Source: Gilliamella sp. wkB178
GTDB taxonomy: Bacteria; Pseudomonadota; Gammaproteobacteria; Enterobacterales; Orbaceae
DNA: 64,000 nucleotides
Reading direction: 5' to 3'
Assembly (NCBI RefSeq): GCF_001690705.1
Contig: NZ_LZGK01000011.1
Span: 186,001 to 250,000, forward strand
Positions 54,734 to 63,888 of this stretch are shown one piece after another. The translations under genes were made by a program, and so were the position numbers. The notes below the pieces were generated by a model, which did no database searches, had not been told where the DNA came from, and worked only from the letters and a program-made list of their open reading frames with translations. How positions within the stretch are numbered: position 1 is the stretch's first letter; every line of letters begins with the position of its first letter.

Positions 54734-55336
54734 ATGACATTGGTAACTCGTAAAGCACCCGATTTTACTTCCGCAGCAGTTTTAGGTAATGGCGAAATTG
54801 TAACTAATTTTAATTTAGCTAAACACATCAAAGGTAAATATGCAGTAGTGTTCTTTTGGCCTATGGACTTTACTTTTGTTTGCCCATCAGAAATCATTGC
54901 GTTTGATCACCGTTTAGGCGAATTCAAAAAACGTCATGTTGAAGTTATTGGTGTTTCTATGGACTCAGAATATGTTCACAACGCATGGCGCAACACCCCA
55001 CAAGATAAAGGTGGTATTGGCGAAGTTAAGTTCCCAATCGTTGCCGACGTTAAACACGCAATTATGCAAGCTTATGGCATTGAACATCCGGAAGCTGGTG
55101 TAGCATTACGTGCCTCATTCTTTATTGATAAATCAGGCATTGTTCGTCATGAAACCATTAACGATTTACCGATCGGCCGTAATATTGACGAAATGCTACG
55201 TATTGTTGATGCCTTCCAATTCCATGAAGAACACGGTGAAGTTTGCCCGGCGCAATGGACTAAAGGTAAACAAGGTATGAAAGACAACCCTAACGGGGTA
55301 GCTAGTTATTTAAAACAACATGCTAAAGAACTTTAA
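54734..55336 (+). CDS. ahpC: Peroxiredoxin, AhpC-type
   Basis: 200 residues. Peroxidatic Cys in PMDFTFVCPSE (about 52), resolving Cys in EVCPAQW (about 172), and the YF-like C-terminal extension. 2-Cys peroxiredoxin of the AhpC/Prx1 group. No ahpF is adjacent. AAGGAG precedes the start. Confidence 0.92.
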   Translation: MTLVTRKAPDFTSAAVLGNGEIVTNFNLAKHIKGKYAVVFFWPMDFTFVCPSEIIAFDHRLGEFKKRHVEVIGVSMDSEYVHNAWRNTPQDKGGIGEVKFPIVADVKHAIMQAYGIEHPEAGVALRASFFIDKSGIVRHETINDLPIGRNIDEMLRIVDAFQFHEEHGEVCPAQWTKGKQGMKDNPNGVASYLKQHAKEL

Positions 55337-55385
55337 TCGCTAAATTGATTAATTCTAATTTTATCTAAATCTACTTTTACTATTA

Positions 55386-55413
55386 AACCGGAGTTAAGTT
55401 CCGGTTTTTTTTA
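55386..55413 (+). terminator. ahpC terminator
   Basis: ACCGGA / TCCGGT stem (55387-55405) followed by eight T. Confidence 0.9.
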
Positions 55414-55564
55414 TTATAAAAATCACCAACCACAACTAATCTAACTAATTACCAACAAAAACAATAACCAAACTGACTTTGCAATAAATACCATTACCAA
55501 ATAGCTATTTTTTGTTACTATTAGCTTTATTCAAATTAATTAGATTGTTATTTATAGGATCATT

Positions 55565-55879
55565 ATGGCATGGCTCATTCTTATTATTGCCGGACTGTTT
55601 GAAACCGGTTGGGCAATTGGCCTCAAATATTCTGACAGTTTCAGCAAAATCACACCATCAATCATTACTATAATTTTAATGATTATCAGCATAGTGCTGT
55701 TAAGTATAGCCATGAAGAACCTACCGGTGGGGATTGCCTATTTAGTGTGGACTGCAATTGGTGCGGTCGGTGCGATTATTGGCGGTATAATCTTATTTAA
55801 TGATAGTTTCAGTCTGGCGCAAGCCATTTGTATGGTGTTGATTATTGGCGGTGTGGTTGGATTAAAATTAGTTTCATAA
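55565..55879 (+). CDS. SMR-family exporter, SugE/Gdx-like
   Basis: 104 residues, four transmembrane helices. AWLILIIAGLFETGWAIGLKYSDSF with the essential Glu, and NLPVGIAYLVWTAIGAVG identify the SugE/Gdx group, whose best-known members export guanidinium. I looked for a guanidine riboswitch upstream and saw none. Confidence 0.88.
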   Translation: MAWLILIIAGLFETGWAIGLKYSDSFSKITPSIITIILMIISIVLLSIAMKNLPVGIAYLVWTAIGAVGAIIGGIILFNDSFSLAQAICMVLIIGGVVGLKLVS

Positions 55880-55922
55880 GGCAATAATCCTTTACTTATA
55901 CTAACTGAATTAGGCTAATTGA

Positions 55923-56252
55923 CTACATGGTCATATGTAAGCCTACCACCCCAATAATAATAATTGTCAACCCTAATAGCCGTTCAGCATTTTTAGGTTC
56001 ATTAAACAGTAACATATTGGCTAATACCGCCCCTGAGGTGCCCAAACCTACCCAAACCGGGTAAATAATACTCAATTCAAGGTAGTGTAATGAAAAATAA
56101 AACAACAAAAATGAAACAAAAAAACCGCCCCAATACAACACTAAACGGAGCCAATTTTTTTGTTGGGCATATAACTTAAGGCCGACGGCACCAATAACCT
56201 CGAATATCGATGCAGTAAAAATTAACAGCCATCCCATAAAATTATCCTTCAA
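55923..56252 (-). CDS. SMR-family subunit (YkkD/MdtI-like)
   Basis: 109 residues, four helices; Glu in TASIFEVIGAVGLKLY, and YPVWVGLGTSGAVLANMLLF. Paired with the next SMR gene 20 bases upstream; such pairs form heteromeric pumps of the YkkCD or MdtIJ kind. Substrate unknown. Confidence 0.8.
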   Translation of the reverse strand: MKDNFMGWLLIFTASIFEVIGAVGLKLYAQQKNWLRLVLYWGGFFVSFLLFYFSLHYLELSIIYPVWVGLGTSGAVLANMLLFNEPKNAERLLGLTIIIIGVVGLHMTM

Positions 56253-56272
56253 CGCCTTATCTAATCAAATAC

Positions 56273-56596
56273 TCAACTATCGGTGCGTTTAAGTTGTACC
56301 ACGCCAATAATAATTAATGCCACAAAAAAGATTTGTAACATTTTTATGTCTTTACCAAATAGCAACGCATCAATCGCAGTGGCACCAATGGCGCCGACGC
56401 CAGAAAATATTGCATACACCGTGCCCGTGGGAATGGTTTTGCAAGCATTAGTCAAAAACGTAAAATCGACCATAATCAAGGCGATGATAATTAGCCACTG
56501 CCATAATTCGGTAGCAATACTAAACCCTAAAATCCAACATAATTCAAAAAAGCAGGTCAACACCACAAATGCCCACTCTTTATTCACGCTAAACAT
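56273..56596 (-). CDS. SMR-family subunit (YkkC/MdtJ-like)
   Basis: 107 residues, four helices; Glu in LTCFFELCWILGFSIA, and PTGTVYAIFSGVGAIGATAIDALLF. First gene of the SMR pair. The 313-base gap to the TetR gene carries both divergent leaders and a long AT-rich region; no riboswitch was recognised. Confidence 0.8.
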   Translation of the reverse strand: MFSVNKEWAFVVLTCFFELCWILGFSIATELWQWLIIIALIMVDFTFLTNACKTIPTGTVYAIFSGVGAIGATAIDALLFGKDIKMLQIFFVALIIIGVVQLKRTDS

Positions 56597-56908
56597 AGCT
56601 ACCCCGTCACCCTTGTTTTTTTTGCTATTTATTGGTCGATTTTGCTGTTATCAGTAACCAGTGGCACCGACAGCAACAGATGGTTCGCAAACTTGCTAGT
56701 CTGCCACCTAATGATCTAATAACTTAAATTGATTTCGAATATTTGTTATTATTTATTCACTGTAGAAATAATTCTACAATGAAGAAATACAAATGGCAAC
56801 CCGCAATTGCGGTTTAATAAAGTTAAGGAACCGGGCTAAAGGTTATCTTTGCACGGCTAATGATAATAGCGATATAATATTAACGCTTTTCCGCGTTTGA
56901 GATTAACC

Positions 56909-57580
56909 ATGAAAAATTCAGATAAAATTAAAACCACTGGCCCTAAAGGCTTAGCCTCGCAAGCAATGGTGAATGCTGCCATTGAATTTATGGAAGAGGT
57001 CGGGGATTCTAATTTTAGTTTACGCAAATTAGCGAGTAAAATTGCCTGTGATCCAATGTCGCTACAATATCATTTCAAATCCAAAAAAGGCTTGGAACGC
57101 GCCATGGCCGAAGAGTTAACCCGCCGCATCACTACCATTAGCGGCTCGGCGCCATGGGATCAGCGCTTGCAACATTTAGCTTATCAATACCGCGAGATCG
57201 CCCTTGCCTACCCCAACACCTTTAAATTAATGCAACAATTTTGGAGTACCGGGCTAGCCGACTACATTCGCGCCGAATATGTATGCCAAGCACTCACCGA
57301 CGCCGGTTGCAATGATAACCAAGTCACCAGTTTTTGTTTAGGTTACTACGCTTGTATAATTGGATTGGCCGCCTCAGAAGCTGGTGGCTTATTGCGCCCG
57401 GCCGACGAAACCGACGTCCAAGACATTGAAAAATTACCCGCCCAAGGGTTTGAACTAACCAAAAAATTAGCTCCCGCCTTCCAAGCAGTCGAACCCGGAC
57501 AAGTTTTTGCCTACACCGTGGATCTATTTATTGCAGGGATCAGAAAGGCATTACCCAAAAACTCACCGCCCGGCAATTAG
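56909..57580 (+). CDS. TetR-family regulator
   Basis: 223 residues from the ATG at 56909 (a TTG at 56897 is in frame). Residues 12-60 are the helix-turn-helix (VNAAIEFMEEVGDSNFSLRKLASKIACDPMSLQYHFKSKKGL). The C-terminal ligand domain has TetR_C features. It is divergent from the SMR pair, so it may control that pair; this is inference. Confidence 0.82.
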   Translation: MKNSDKIKTTGPKGLASQAMVNAAIEFMEEVGDSNFSLRKLASKIACDPMSLQYHFKSKKGLERAMAEELTRRITTISGSAPWDQRLQHLAYQYREIALAYPNTFKLMQQFWSTGLADYIRAEYVCQALTDAGCNDNQVTSFCLGYYACIIGLAASEAGGLLRPADETDVQDIEKLPAQGFELTKKLAPAFQAVEPGQVFAYTVDLFIAGIRKALPKNSPPGN

Positions 57581-57604
57581 CAGGGCGGCTTTTGGGGTTT
57601 TATT
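57566..57604 (+). terminator. Terminator of the TetR gene
   Basis: CCGCCC (57566-57571) pairs with GGGCGG (57583-57588), then TTTTGGGGTTTT; overlaps the stop codon. Confidence 0.65.
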
Positions 57605-57625
57605 AAAATAATTTAATAAAATTGC

Positions 57626-59860
57626 TTAGAAAGAAAGATTAGTACTCACAAATAATGTACGTCCAGGTTCATTATAGGTGGCCGCGCCGGCACCTTTAAC
57701 TGTAATTCTGCCGGTTTTAGGATCTTTTAATGACGATGAATTACCTTCCCTAAATAAACGTTTATTAAATAAATTATCAACACCGGCAGTCAGCGTAAAG
57801 TTCTTATTAAATTGATATTGACCACTAAAGTTCAAAATTGCATATGGACTTAATTGGTTGGTTGAACTATCGGTAACCTTCTCACCTAAATAATTATATT
57901 TTTTCGGTTTTTGCTTACCATACCAAGTTACTGCAGTGATAAATGATAATTTATCGGTTGTTTGCCAATCAATAGATGAATTTAAAGTATATTTAGGAAT
58001 GATGGATAAATAATCACCAGTTTTTTTATTTTTTGACTGTAACATCCAAGTTAAATTATTGCGCCAATTAATTGCCGAGGTAACAGGTACGGTTAAACTG
58101 CCTTCAAAACCTTCAACTACAGCTTTGGGAACATTTTGCCATTGGAAAATATTTGAATTTTTGAATGTTTTATTACCGCCTATAGCTCGACTAATAGGTG
58201 AAGTACCGGAATCAATTTTATCACGATAATCATTACGGAAGTATGTAAGCCCAGCGACCAAGCCTTCATTATCGTGGAACTCTAAACCAATTTCTTTATT
58301 AACACTGGTTTCCGCTTTCAAATTGTTATTACCAATTAAATAACAACTACCACCGGCCCCCCAACATCCTTGCCCACGGCTATAAAGTAAATAATTCGGA
58401 TTAGTTTGGTATAAATTTGGTGACTTATATGCTCGTGCAATACCCAATTTCAAGGTAAAATAATCACCTAATTCTTGGGCTAAATTTACCCCCGGGCTCC
58501 AGTTACTCCCGGATTCACTTTGGTGATTGTAACGTAATGCCGGCGTTAACATGGTAGTTTGAGTAAGCTCAATATTATCTTCCACGAAAATACTCCACAG
58601 ATTTGCCGAGGCATTGACACTACGGTTTTTATCTTTAATCCAAGGAATTGAACCACCTTCGCTAACATCTTGGGTATTTGAAGTTGGATCCTTCATTTTT
58701 TGGTGATTATATTCGCCACCAATGGTCATAGTTTGTGGTACTACTAGAGTAAGTGGCAGATTAGTTTCATTATGTACGGTAATATTATCGTATTTAATTG
58801 TGGCAAAATGCGCATCTTTAAATCGGCCTTCAGTACCACCGGCTAAACCTTCATTCAATCGACTATTACGTGTTTTTTCAACTTGCACATACGACATAGT
58901 ATTCACGCCATTATCCCAATAACCGCGGTGTGTAAGTGCATAGTTATCTCTATACATTCTATTAGTTTCGTGGTTATATAAACTACTAACCAAATCATTT
59001 GGATTGTTATTTTGAGTATCACCGGCATAAATGTTACCTTGACGACTAGTGCCAGCTTCAAAGTCTAATGACTGCTGGTCAGTAATATTCCAACGTAATA
59101 ATCCATTTAAATCTTTATTACGAACCCCTTCACGCCCGGCACTAGATGAGGTTGGATTGATTTGATGTTTTTTATTGATGTCCCAATCATCGGCTTCGGT
59201 TTTATTGATATTACCGTATAAACGCAAACTCAAACTATCGGTTAAACCACCAGTTAATACAAAATCAGTACGTTTGGTCGAACCCTCTTCGCTATGTGTA
59301 GCATGATTGATATAGCTATTAAGTGACCCATGCCATTCATTAGTAGGCTGTTTAGTAATAATATTTACCACCCCACCGGCAGCACCATCACCATAACGCG
59401 CTGCTGCCGGGCCACGGATAACATCAATTCGTTCAATAAGATCTACCGGCACCCAGTTAGTGTCGCCACGAGTATCACGTTCACCACGCCAACCATAACG
59501 AACTGACATCCGGCTTTTTACCGGTTTGCCATCAACTAAAATAAGCGTATTTTCCGGCCCCATGCCTCGAATATCGATTTGACGGTTATTACCACGTTGC
59601 CCACTGGTTGAATTACCGGTTAAATTAACTCCAGGCATAGTCCGAATGATTTCAGAAATATCATTTTTGGGTGGCATTTTACTAATGTCTTTTTGGGTAA
59701 TAACAGATGAACCTAGTGCTTGTTTAGTTTGTTCTGCAGCAGTAACAACAATAATATCTTCCGGATCAGCTGAGTTATTGGCCATAGTGTCAGCATAAGC
59801 AGAATGACAAATAACACTCACTAAAATGGATAGCAAATAAGTTGATTTATGTCTTAACAT
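57626..59860 (-). CDS. TonB-dependent siderophore receptor, FepA-like
   Basis: 744 residues. Signal peptide (1-23, ending SAYA), TonB box region EDIIVVTAAEQ, plug with RTMPGVNLTGNSTSGQRGNN and GMGPENTLILVDGKPV, then the 22-strand barrel ending VSTNLSF. The plug is nearly identical in pattern to E. coli FepA, so enterobactin-type catecholates are the likely ligands. No fepBCDG permease genes are in the window. Fur box at 59894-59912. Confidence 0.9.
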   Translation of the reverse strand: MLRHKSTYLLSILVSVICHSAYADTMANNSADPEDIIVVTAAEQTKQALGSSVITQKDISKMPPKNDISEIIRTMPGVNLTGNSTSGQRGNNRQIDIRGMGPENTLILVDGKPVKSRMSVRYGWRGERDTRGDTNWVPVDLIERIDVIRGPAAARYGDGAAGGVVNIITKQPTNEWHGSLNSYINHATHSEEGSTKRTDFVLTGGLTDSLSLRLYGNINKTEADDWDINKKHQINPTSSSAGREGVRNKDLNGLLRWNITDQQSLDFEAGTSRQGNIYAGDTQNNNPNDLVSSLYNHETNRMYRDNYALTHRGYWDNGVNTMSYVQVEKTRNSRLNEGLAGGTEGRFKDAHFATIKYDNITVHNETNLPLTLVVPQTMTIGGEYNHQKMKDPTSNTQDVSEGGSIPWIKDKNRSVNASANLWSIFVEDNIELTQTTMLTPALRYNHQSESGSNWSPGVNLAQELGDYFTLKLGIARAYKSPNLYQTNPNYLLYSRGQGCWGAGGSCYLIGNNNLKAETSVNKEIGLEFHDNEGLVAGLTYFRNDYRDKIDSGTSPISRAIGGNKTFKNSNIFQWQNVPKAVVEGFEGSLTVPVTSAINWRNNLTWMLQSKNKKTGDYLSIIPKYTLNSSIDWQTTDKLSFITAVTWYGKQKPKKYNYLGEKVTDSSTNQLSPYAILNFSGQYQFNKNFTLTAGVDNLFNKRLFREGNSSSLKDPKTGRITVKGAGAATYNEPGRTLFVSTNLSF

Positions 59861-59893
59861 TCGAACTTTCCTTAATTAAATGATAACCGTAGT

Positions 59894-59912
59894 AATAATT
59901 ATTTTCATTATC
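59894..59912 (-). promoter_or_regulatory. Fur box upstream of the FepA-like gene
   Basis: Minus-strand GATAATGAAAATAATTATT matches 16 of 19 positions of the Fur consensus GATAATGATAATCATTATC, 35 bases before the receptor start. Confidence 0.75.
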
Positions 59913-60003
59913 ATTTAACTAAAGCAAATTTCCAAGAAATTTTTTACAACAAATCATAGCTATTTGTAACTAGATTGCTCAATATCTATCAAAATAGCGT
60001 TAG

Positions 60004-60960
60004 CTAATTTAGGTTAGATTGATTACTATCATTAATACTAAAACTACTTTGCAGTGCATCTTGCAGAGCAATAACCGCGGCAGTTTTATGGCTTTGTTGA
60101 GGGTAAATAACATAATTTAAGCGTAGATTTTCAATATTGGCATGCTTTAATTTTGAAAATAACTCGGTCGCATAGTCTACCATTTTTCGATGTTGCCGAT
60201 GTTGTAATAACTGCTTTTGTTTGGCTGGTGGTAAGTTTTTTTCAGCCGCAATCAATGACTGTTCACTACCACCGACTGAAAGCAAAACGTTAACTGGTTG
60301 GGTTAATGGTTTGTTGGCATTTTGTTGGATATATTGTGCTAATGGATTAAAAATAAAACCACCACTAAACCACATTGAAGGGCTAGAAATAGCATATGTG
60401 TCAAAAATTGCTGGTTTGGTTAACCACGCATACAACGTAAATAATCCACCATAAGAATGTCCAAAAATAGCTTGTTTATGGCGATTAATCACAAAGCGTT
60501 TTTCCATTGCCGGCTTAAGCTCTTGGCTAATAAAATGCCAAAAGGCATCGGCACCGCCATAATTTTCAATGAAGTTAACCTGATTATTTGGTAATACTTC
60601 AAGCAATAATTTATCCGGTTTGGGCAAATAATCCTGCCCGCGGCGGGTTTGGTCATAATAATCAATTGCTACAATAATACCTTCTTGAATATTACAGCGG
60701 TCACAACTTTGACTGGTAACAATATTAACCGCAGTCAAAAAATAACTATCACCATCTAACAAATAAATAATGGGCCAACCATCTTTAGGTGCTGGTTTAT
60801 TTGGGGCATAAATAGTGACTTTATAATCACCAATATGTTGGGAATGGAAACGTTCAATTTGCGAATTAGGCACAACCACCTTTGTTGAACTTGCTGACTG
60901 CGATTGGCAACCGGCAAGCCCCAAAACAATGAGTAAACCAATAAAAATTATCCGCAACAT
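60004..60960 (-). CDS. Fes/IroE-like siderophore esterase lipoprotein
   Basis: 318 residues from the ATG at 60960. A lipobox GLAGCQ (Cys about 17) predicts membrane anchoring. Alpha/beta hydrolase esterase-D-type fold: PIIYLLDGDSYF, nucleophile FGHSYGGLFT (about 165), and a C-terminal QQSHKTAAV for the His. IroE-like enzymes linearise enterobactin-type lactones in the periplasm. It sits just upstream of the receptor gene. Confidence 0.82.
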   Translation of the reverse strand: MLRIIFIGLLIVLGLAGCQSQSASSTKVVVPNSQIERFHSQHIGDYKVTIYAPNKPAPKDGWPIIYLLDGDSYFLTAVNIVTSQSCDRCNIQEGIIVAIDYYDQTRRGQDYLPKPDKLLLEVLPNNQVNFIENYGGADAFWHFISQELKPAMEKRFVINRHKQAIFGHSYGGLFTLYAWLTKPAIFDTYAISSPSMWFSGGFIFNPLAQYIQQNANKPLTQPVNVLLSVGGSEQSLIAAEKNLPPAKQKQLLQHRQHRKMVDYATELFSKLKHANIENLRLNYVIYPQQSHKTAAVIALQDALQSSFSINDSNQSNLN

Positions 60961-61061
60961 AAAATAGCCCAATCTTCAATAATACTAATTTAGCTAATAG
61001 TTAACTAATGTAGTGCTAATGTCAACTTTCGCCGATGAACTCGACGAAAATCAATGATTAT

Positions 61062-61706
61062 TTACCCTACCACTGACTTACGGTAGGCAACAATGTCTTC
61101 AATGGTGACTACCGGTAAGTTATGTTGTTTAGCAAATTTAACCACTTCTGGGGCTCTGGCCATAGTGCCATCGTCATTAGTGAGTTCGCACAACACCGCC
61201 GCGGGTTTTAAGCCGGCTAAAGTGACTAAATCAACCGAAGCTTCGGTATGGCCACGGCGAGTCAGAACGCCACCTTCCCTGGCTACTAATGGGAACACAT
61301 GGCCGGGGTGATTTAAATCGCTCGCTTTAGCATTATCGGCAACCGCAGCTTTAATGGTTGTGACTCTATCGGCAGCCGAAACCCCGGTAGTCACACCTTC
61401 CGCGGCTTCAATCGAAATAGTAAAGGCGGTGTTATTTTTGCTAGTATTATTGGCCACCATCATGGGTAATTGCAATTGTTGGCAACGGCTTAAAGGCAAA
61501 CATAAACACACAATGCCACTACCATAACGAATAGTCATTGCCATTTGTGCATCAGTGATTGTTTGTGCCGCCCAGATGATGTCACCTTCGTTTTCGCGAT
61601 CTTCATCATCTAAGACTAACACCCCTTGACCGGCTTTAATCGAGGCGATAGCTTTTTGGACCCGCTCAATCGGGGTGCCAAATTCCTGTAAATTAAACTG
61701 ATTCAT
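61062..61706 (-). CDS. ribB: 3,4-dihydroxy-2-butanone-4-phosphate synthase
   Basis: 214 residues, single domain. [17 protein letters not shown] (metal-binding acids), [21 protein letters not shown] and HPGHVFPL are typical. It makes the four-carbon unit of riboflavin from ribulose 5-phosphate. The FMN riboswitch lies 260 bases upstream. Confidence 0.96.
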   Translation of the reverse strand: MNQFNLQEFGTPIERVQKAIASIKAGQGVLVLDDEDRENEGDIIWAAQTITDAQMAMTIRYGSGIVCLCLPLSRCQQLQLPMMVANNTSKNNTAFTISIEAAEGVTTGVSAADRVTTIKAAVADNAKASDLNHPGHVFPLVAREGGVLTRRGHTEASVDLVTLAGLKPAAVLCELTNDDGTMARAPEVVKFAKQHNLPVVTIEDIVAYRKSVVG

Positions 61707-61965
61707 GGTAAATACCTATCTCTTTATTTTTAAAAAATATTCATTATTTACCTAAATAGTATTAAGGGTGGTGTTACTCAATAATGACGCAGTAAACCAG
61801 TGGCTTAATCGGCAATTACACTACCGCCGATAAACCTTATTATGCTCACATTAATGCTGCCCAAGTTAATACTATTTATGTAGCAATAAATTAAATACCA
61901 GAATCAGGGCAAGTGCTTGACCATAGTGACTTTGCTTAACAGCAAATTATGAAAAGATAAGCAAC

Positions 61966-62105
61966 TCTCTTTTATCCAGACTATAACTGTCGGCTTTGGA
62001 ATTTCACCAAATCTGCTAGTCCTTAATATCATCGCCTATAAAAGCTAAAAATATTAAGCGCTCGTGGGCTGTACCACCGGTGGGGACTTGCACCCCGCCC
62101 TGAGA
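61966..62105 (-). promoter_or_regulatory. FMN riboswitch (RFN element) upstream of ribB
   Basis: Read on the minus strand: P1 strand CTCAGGGCGGGG, then CCCCACCGGTGG, AGCCCACGAGCG, GATTTGGTGAAATTCC, CCGACAGTTATAGTCTGGAT and the closing AGAGA. These are all conserved RFN blocks. The expression platform lies within the remaining 260 bases before ribB (61707-61965), which hold no confident gene. Confidence 0.93.
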
Positions 62106-62336
62106 ATTTTGTCAGTAAACTGACGCCTATCACTATAATACAAAATGCATAAAAAAAACATGGATATTTTTTTGTGGCCGTTGGCGTTGTCGGTCGTTAG
62201 CGGTTGTCGCTAAGGCAACTACCGCTCTTTACTCGCCAACTCGGTCGACTCGGGTTGCCCCTGCCGCTGCAACCGTCCTTTGGTTGCTTAAACTTTATTA
62301 CCCCTTATTAAACACCCGTGACTTAAGGATTAAGGA

Positions 62337-63605
62337 CTAAGGATAGGCGCAAAGCCAGGCTTCTTTGTCGGAGGAGTTAGTGACAACTCTGCCGGAATTC
62401 GGGTAGACAAGGTGCTGGCCATATGTATTGTTGTAGTCACTTGTCCAGTAGAGGTACCCGGTGAAGCCGGCAGCGGTATAATTGCTCATGTCGCCCCATT
62501 CAGAAAAGAAACCAGCACGAATAACACGACTGAAACGATTCTGACCTGATGATGGTTTGGCGCCTTCTATTTTATCAACACTGCACGTCCAACCATATCT
62601 ACCACACGTAGCGTTAGTTAAGTCTTTGACCTGGGGCATACGGTAACCGCGTGAAGCATCACACAAGTATCGGTTGTAATAATCCTTTTGATTTCCGCTG
62701 TTGACGAACCAATGCTGTAACCCAAAAATATATTTTAATACCTCTCTATTACTACTATCTTTACCTACAATCACGAATGACTGTGGCAAGGTGGTAGTAA
62801 CTCGATCGTACCTATCCGGACCAGTGAGGGTGACGCGGATGTTATTTGGCTCTGATGGTGTTGGCGTCATGGTAGCAGTAATATTACCGTTAGTGACTGT
62901 TGGCCAAGTTAAAGTTGATGCATTAATACCTTCGACCAATAAATCAAAATATAGATTATTGGCCCCAGTTGAGGGAAAGTTATCGGCGGTATAAGTCGCA
63001 GGAAATCTAGCGCCAATCGGCCGGGCGTAACAGATTGCAGGCTCTGCTTTAGGACTGATATAATAAATGGCAGTACTACCTGTGAAATTACTACTATTAG
63101 GTAGCCCATACTGGGTGGTTAAACTACCAGCTGTACTGGTTAATGCCACTTTATAAGGGGCACCACAAATACTTAATACCGCATTTCGACTCACCGCTTG
63201 ATTGTCTTTATCGGTAATACTCACAGTTAAATCACCGCTAGCAGTAACACCATTAGCACCCTGGCCATCACCATCATCATCGCCCCAATAATTATAGGGT
63301 GCGCCAATTAGAGCGTTTAAGGTGATTGAATCAGTATTGGTAGGCACCAGCATACCAATATCGGTAAAGCGCTGATTGGCTACCCTGAGCACTATGGGGT
63401 TAGCTGCGGTCGAAGTATTATCCGGTGTGTAGGTGGTTTGAGTAGTACCGTCGGAGATGGTAATACTTAGTAGAGCTTCCGTAGTGGTAACCTTAGTTAC
63501 CCCATTATCAAAGGTTAAATACGGCGCACTACCATGGATTACCTGGGCGGTAGTAGCTGACAACGCTTGGGTAGTAGTAGCATAGGGCAATAATAGCCAC
63601 GGCAT
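62337..63605 (-). CDS. Secreted surface-type protein with Fib-succ/DUF1566-like C-terminus
   Basis: 422 residues from the first ATG at 63605. Short hydrophobic start (MPWLLLPYATTTQALSA) without basic residues; in-frame codons before it encode KRQPRFGSNLKRCLAL, which would complete a signal peptide. The body is Ser/Thr-rich beta (SITISDGTTQTTY...). The C-terminus (RMPQVKDLT, YLYWTSDYN, VTNSSDKEAWLCAY) fits the DUF1566/Fib-succ type fold of adhesin ends. Five or more Cys. Probably exported; the true start is uncertain. Confidence 0.6.
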   Translation of the reverse strand: MPWLLLPYATTTQALSATTAQVIHGSAPYLTFDNGVTKVTTTEALLSITISDGTTQTTYTPDNTSTAANPIVLRVANQRFTDIGMLVPTNTDSITLNALIGAPYNYWGDDDGDGQGANGVTASGDLTVSITDKDNQAVSRNAVLSICGAPYKVALTSTAGSLTTQYGLPNSSNFTGSTAIYYISPKAEPAICYARPIGARFPATYTADNFPSTGANNLYFDLLVEGINASTLTWPTVTNGNITATMTPTPSEPNNIRVTLTGPDRYDRVTTTLPQSFVIVGKDSSNREVLKYIFGLQHWFVNSGNQKDYYNRYLCDASRGYRMPQVKDLTNATCGRYGWTCSVDKIEGAKPSSGQNRFSRVIRAGFFSEWGDMSNYTAAGFTGYLYWTSDYNNTYGQHLVYPNSGRVVTNSSDKEAWLCAYP

Positions 63606-63833
63606 TAAAGCTAAACAACGCTTTAAGTTTGAACCGAAACGCGGTTGGCGCTTAATTGGTAATAATGGCGGTAACTGCCGATTGGGCGGTAATGGTGTTA
63701 ATGATTTTAGCTGCTGATTTGGGTAGTTGGGTTGCCGACGGCACGGGGCTAAATCGGGGACTAAATTATCACTTCGGTGAAATGAGTTAACTACGGTGTA
63801 TTGAGATAGATTTTGGACGTAAAGCTGCCAGTG

Positions 63834-63888
63834 CTTGTGTCTTGTGTCTTGTGTCTTCCAGTATAAGGCATGATGAAGATTCCGTCAA
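63834..63888 (-). repeat. Heptanucleotide tandem repeat at a predicted promoter
   Basis: Three units of CTTGTGT (63834-63854). On the minus strand a -35 TTGACG (63883-63888) and -10 TATACT (63860-63865) with a 17-base spacer lie just upstream, so the predicted start site is inside the repeat. The region from here to 63606 has no stop in the frame of the secreted protein. Positions 63889-64000 show nothing recognisable. Confidence 0.6.

Noticed and set aside
55440-55564. Guanidine-II riboswitch before the SugE-like gene
   Set aside because: No paired ACGR-loop hairpins are present.
61805-61895. Plus-strand frame TTADKPYYAHINAAQVN in the ribB leader
   Set aside because: Protein-like but short, without a start, and within the riboswitch leader; at most a gene remnant.
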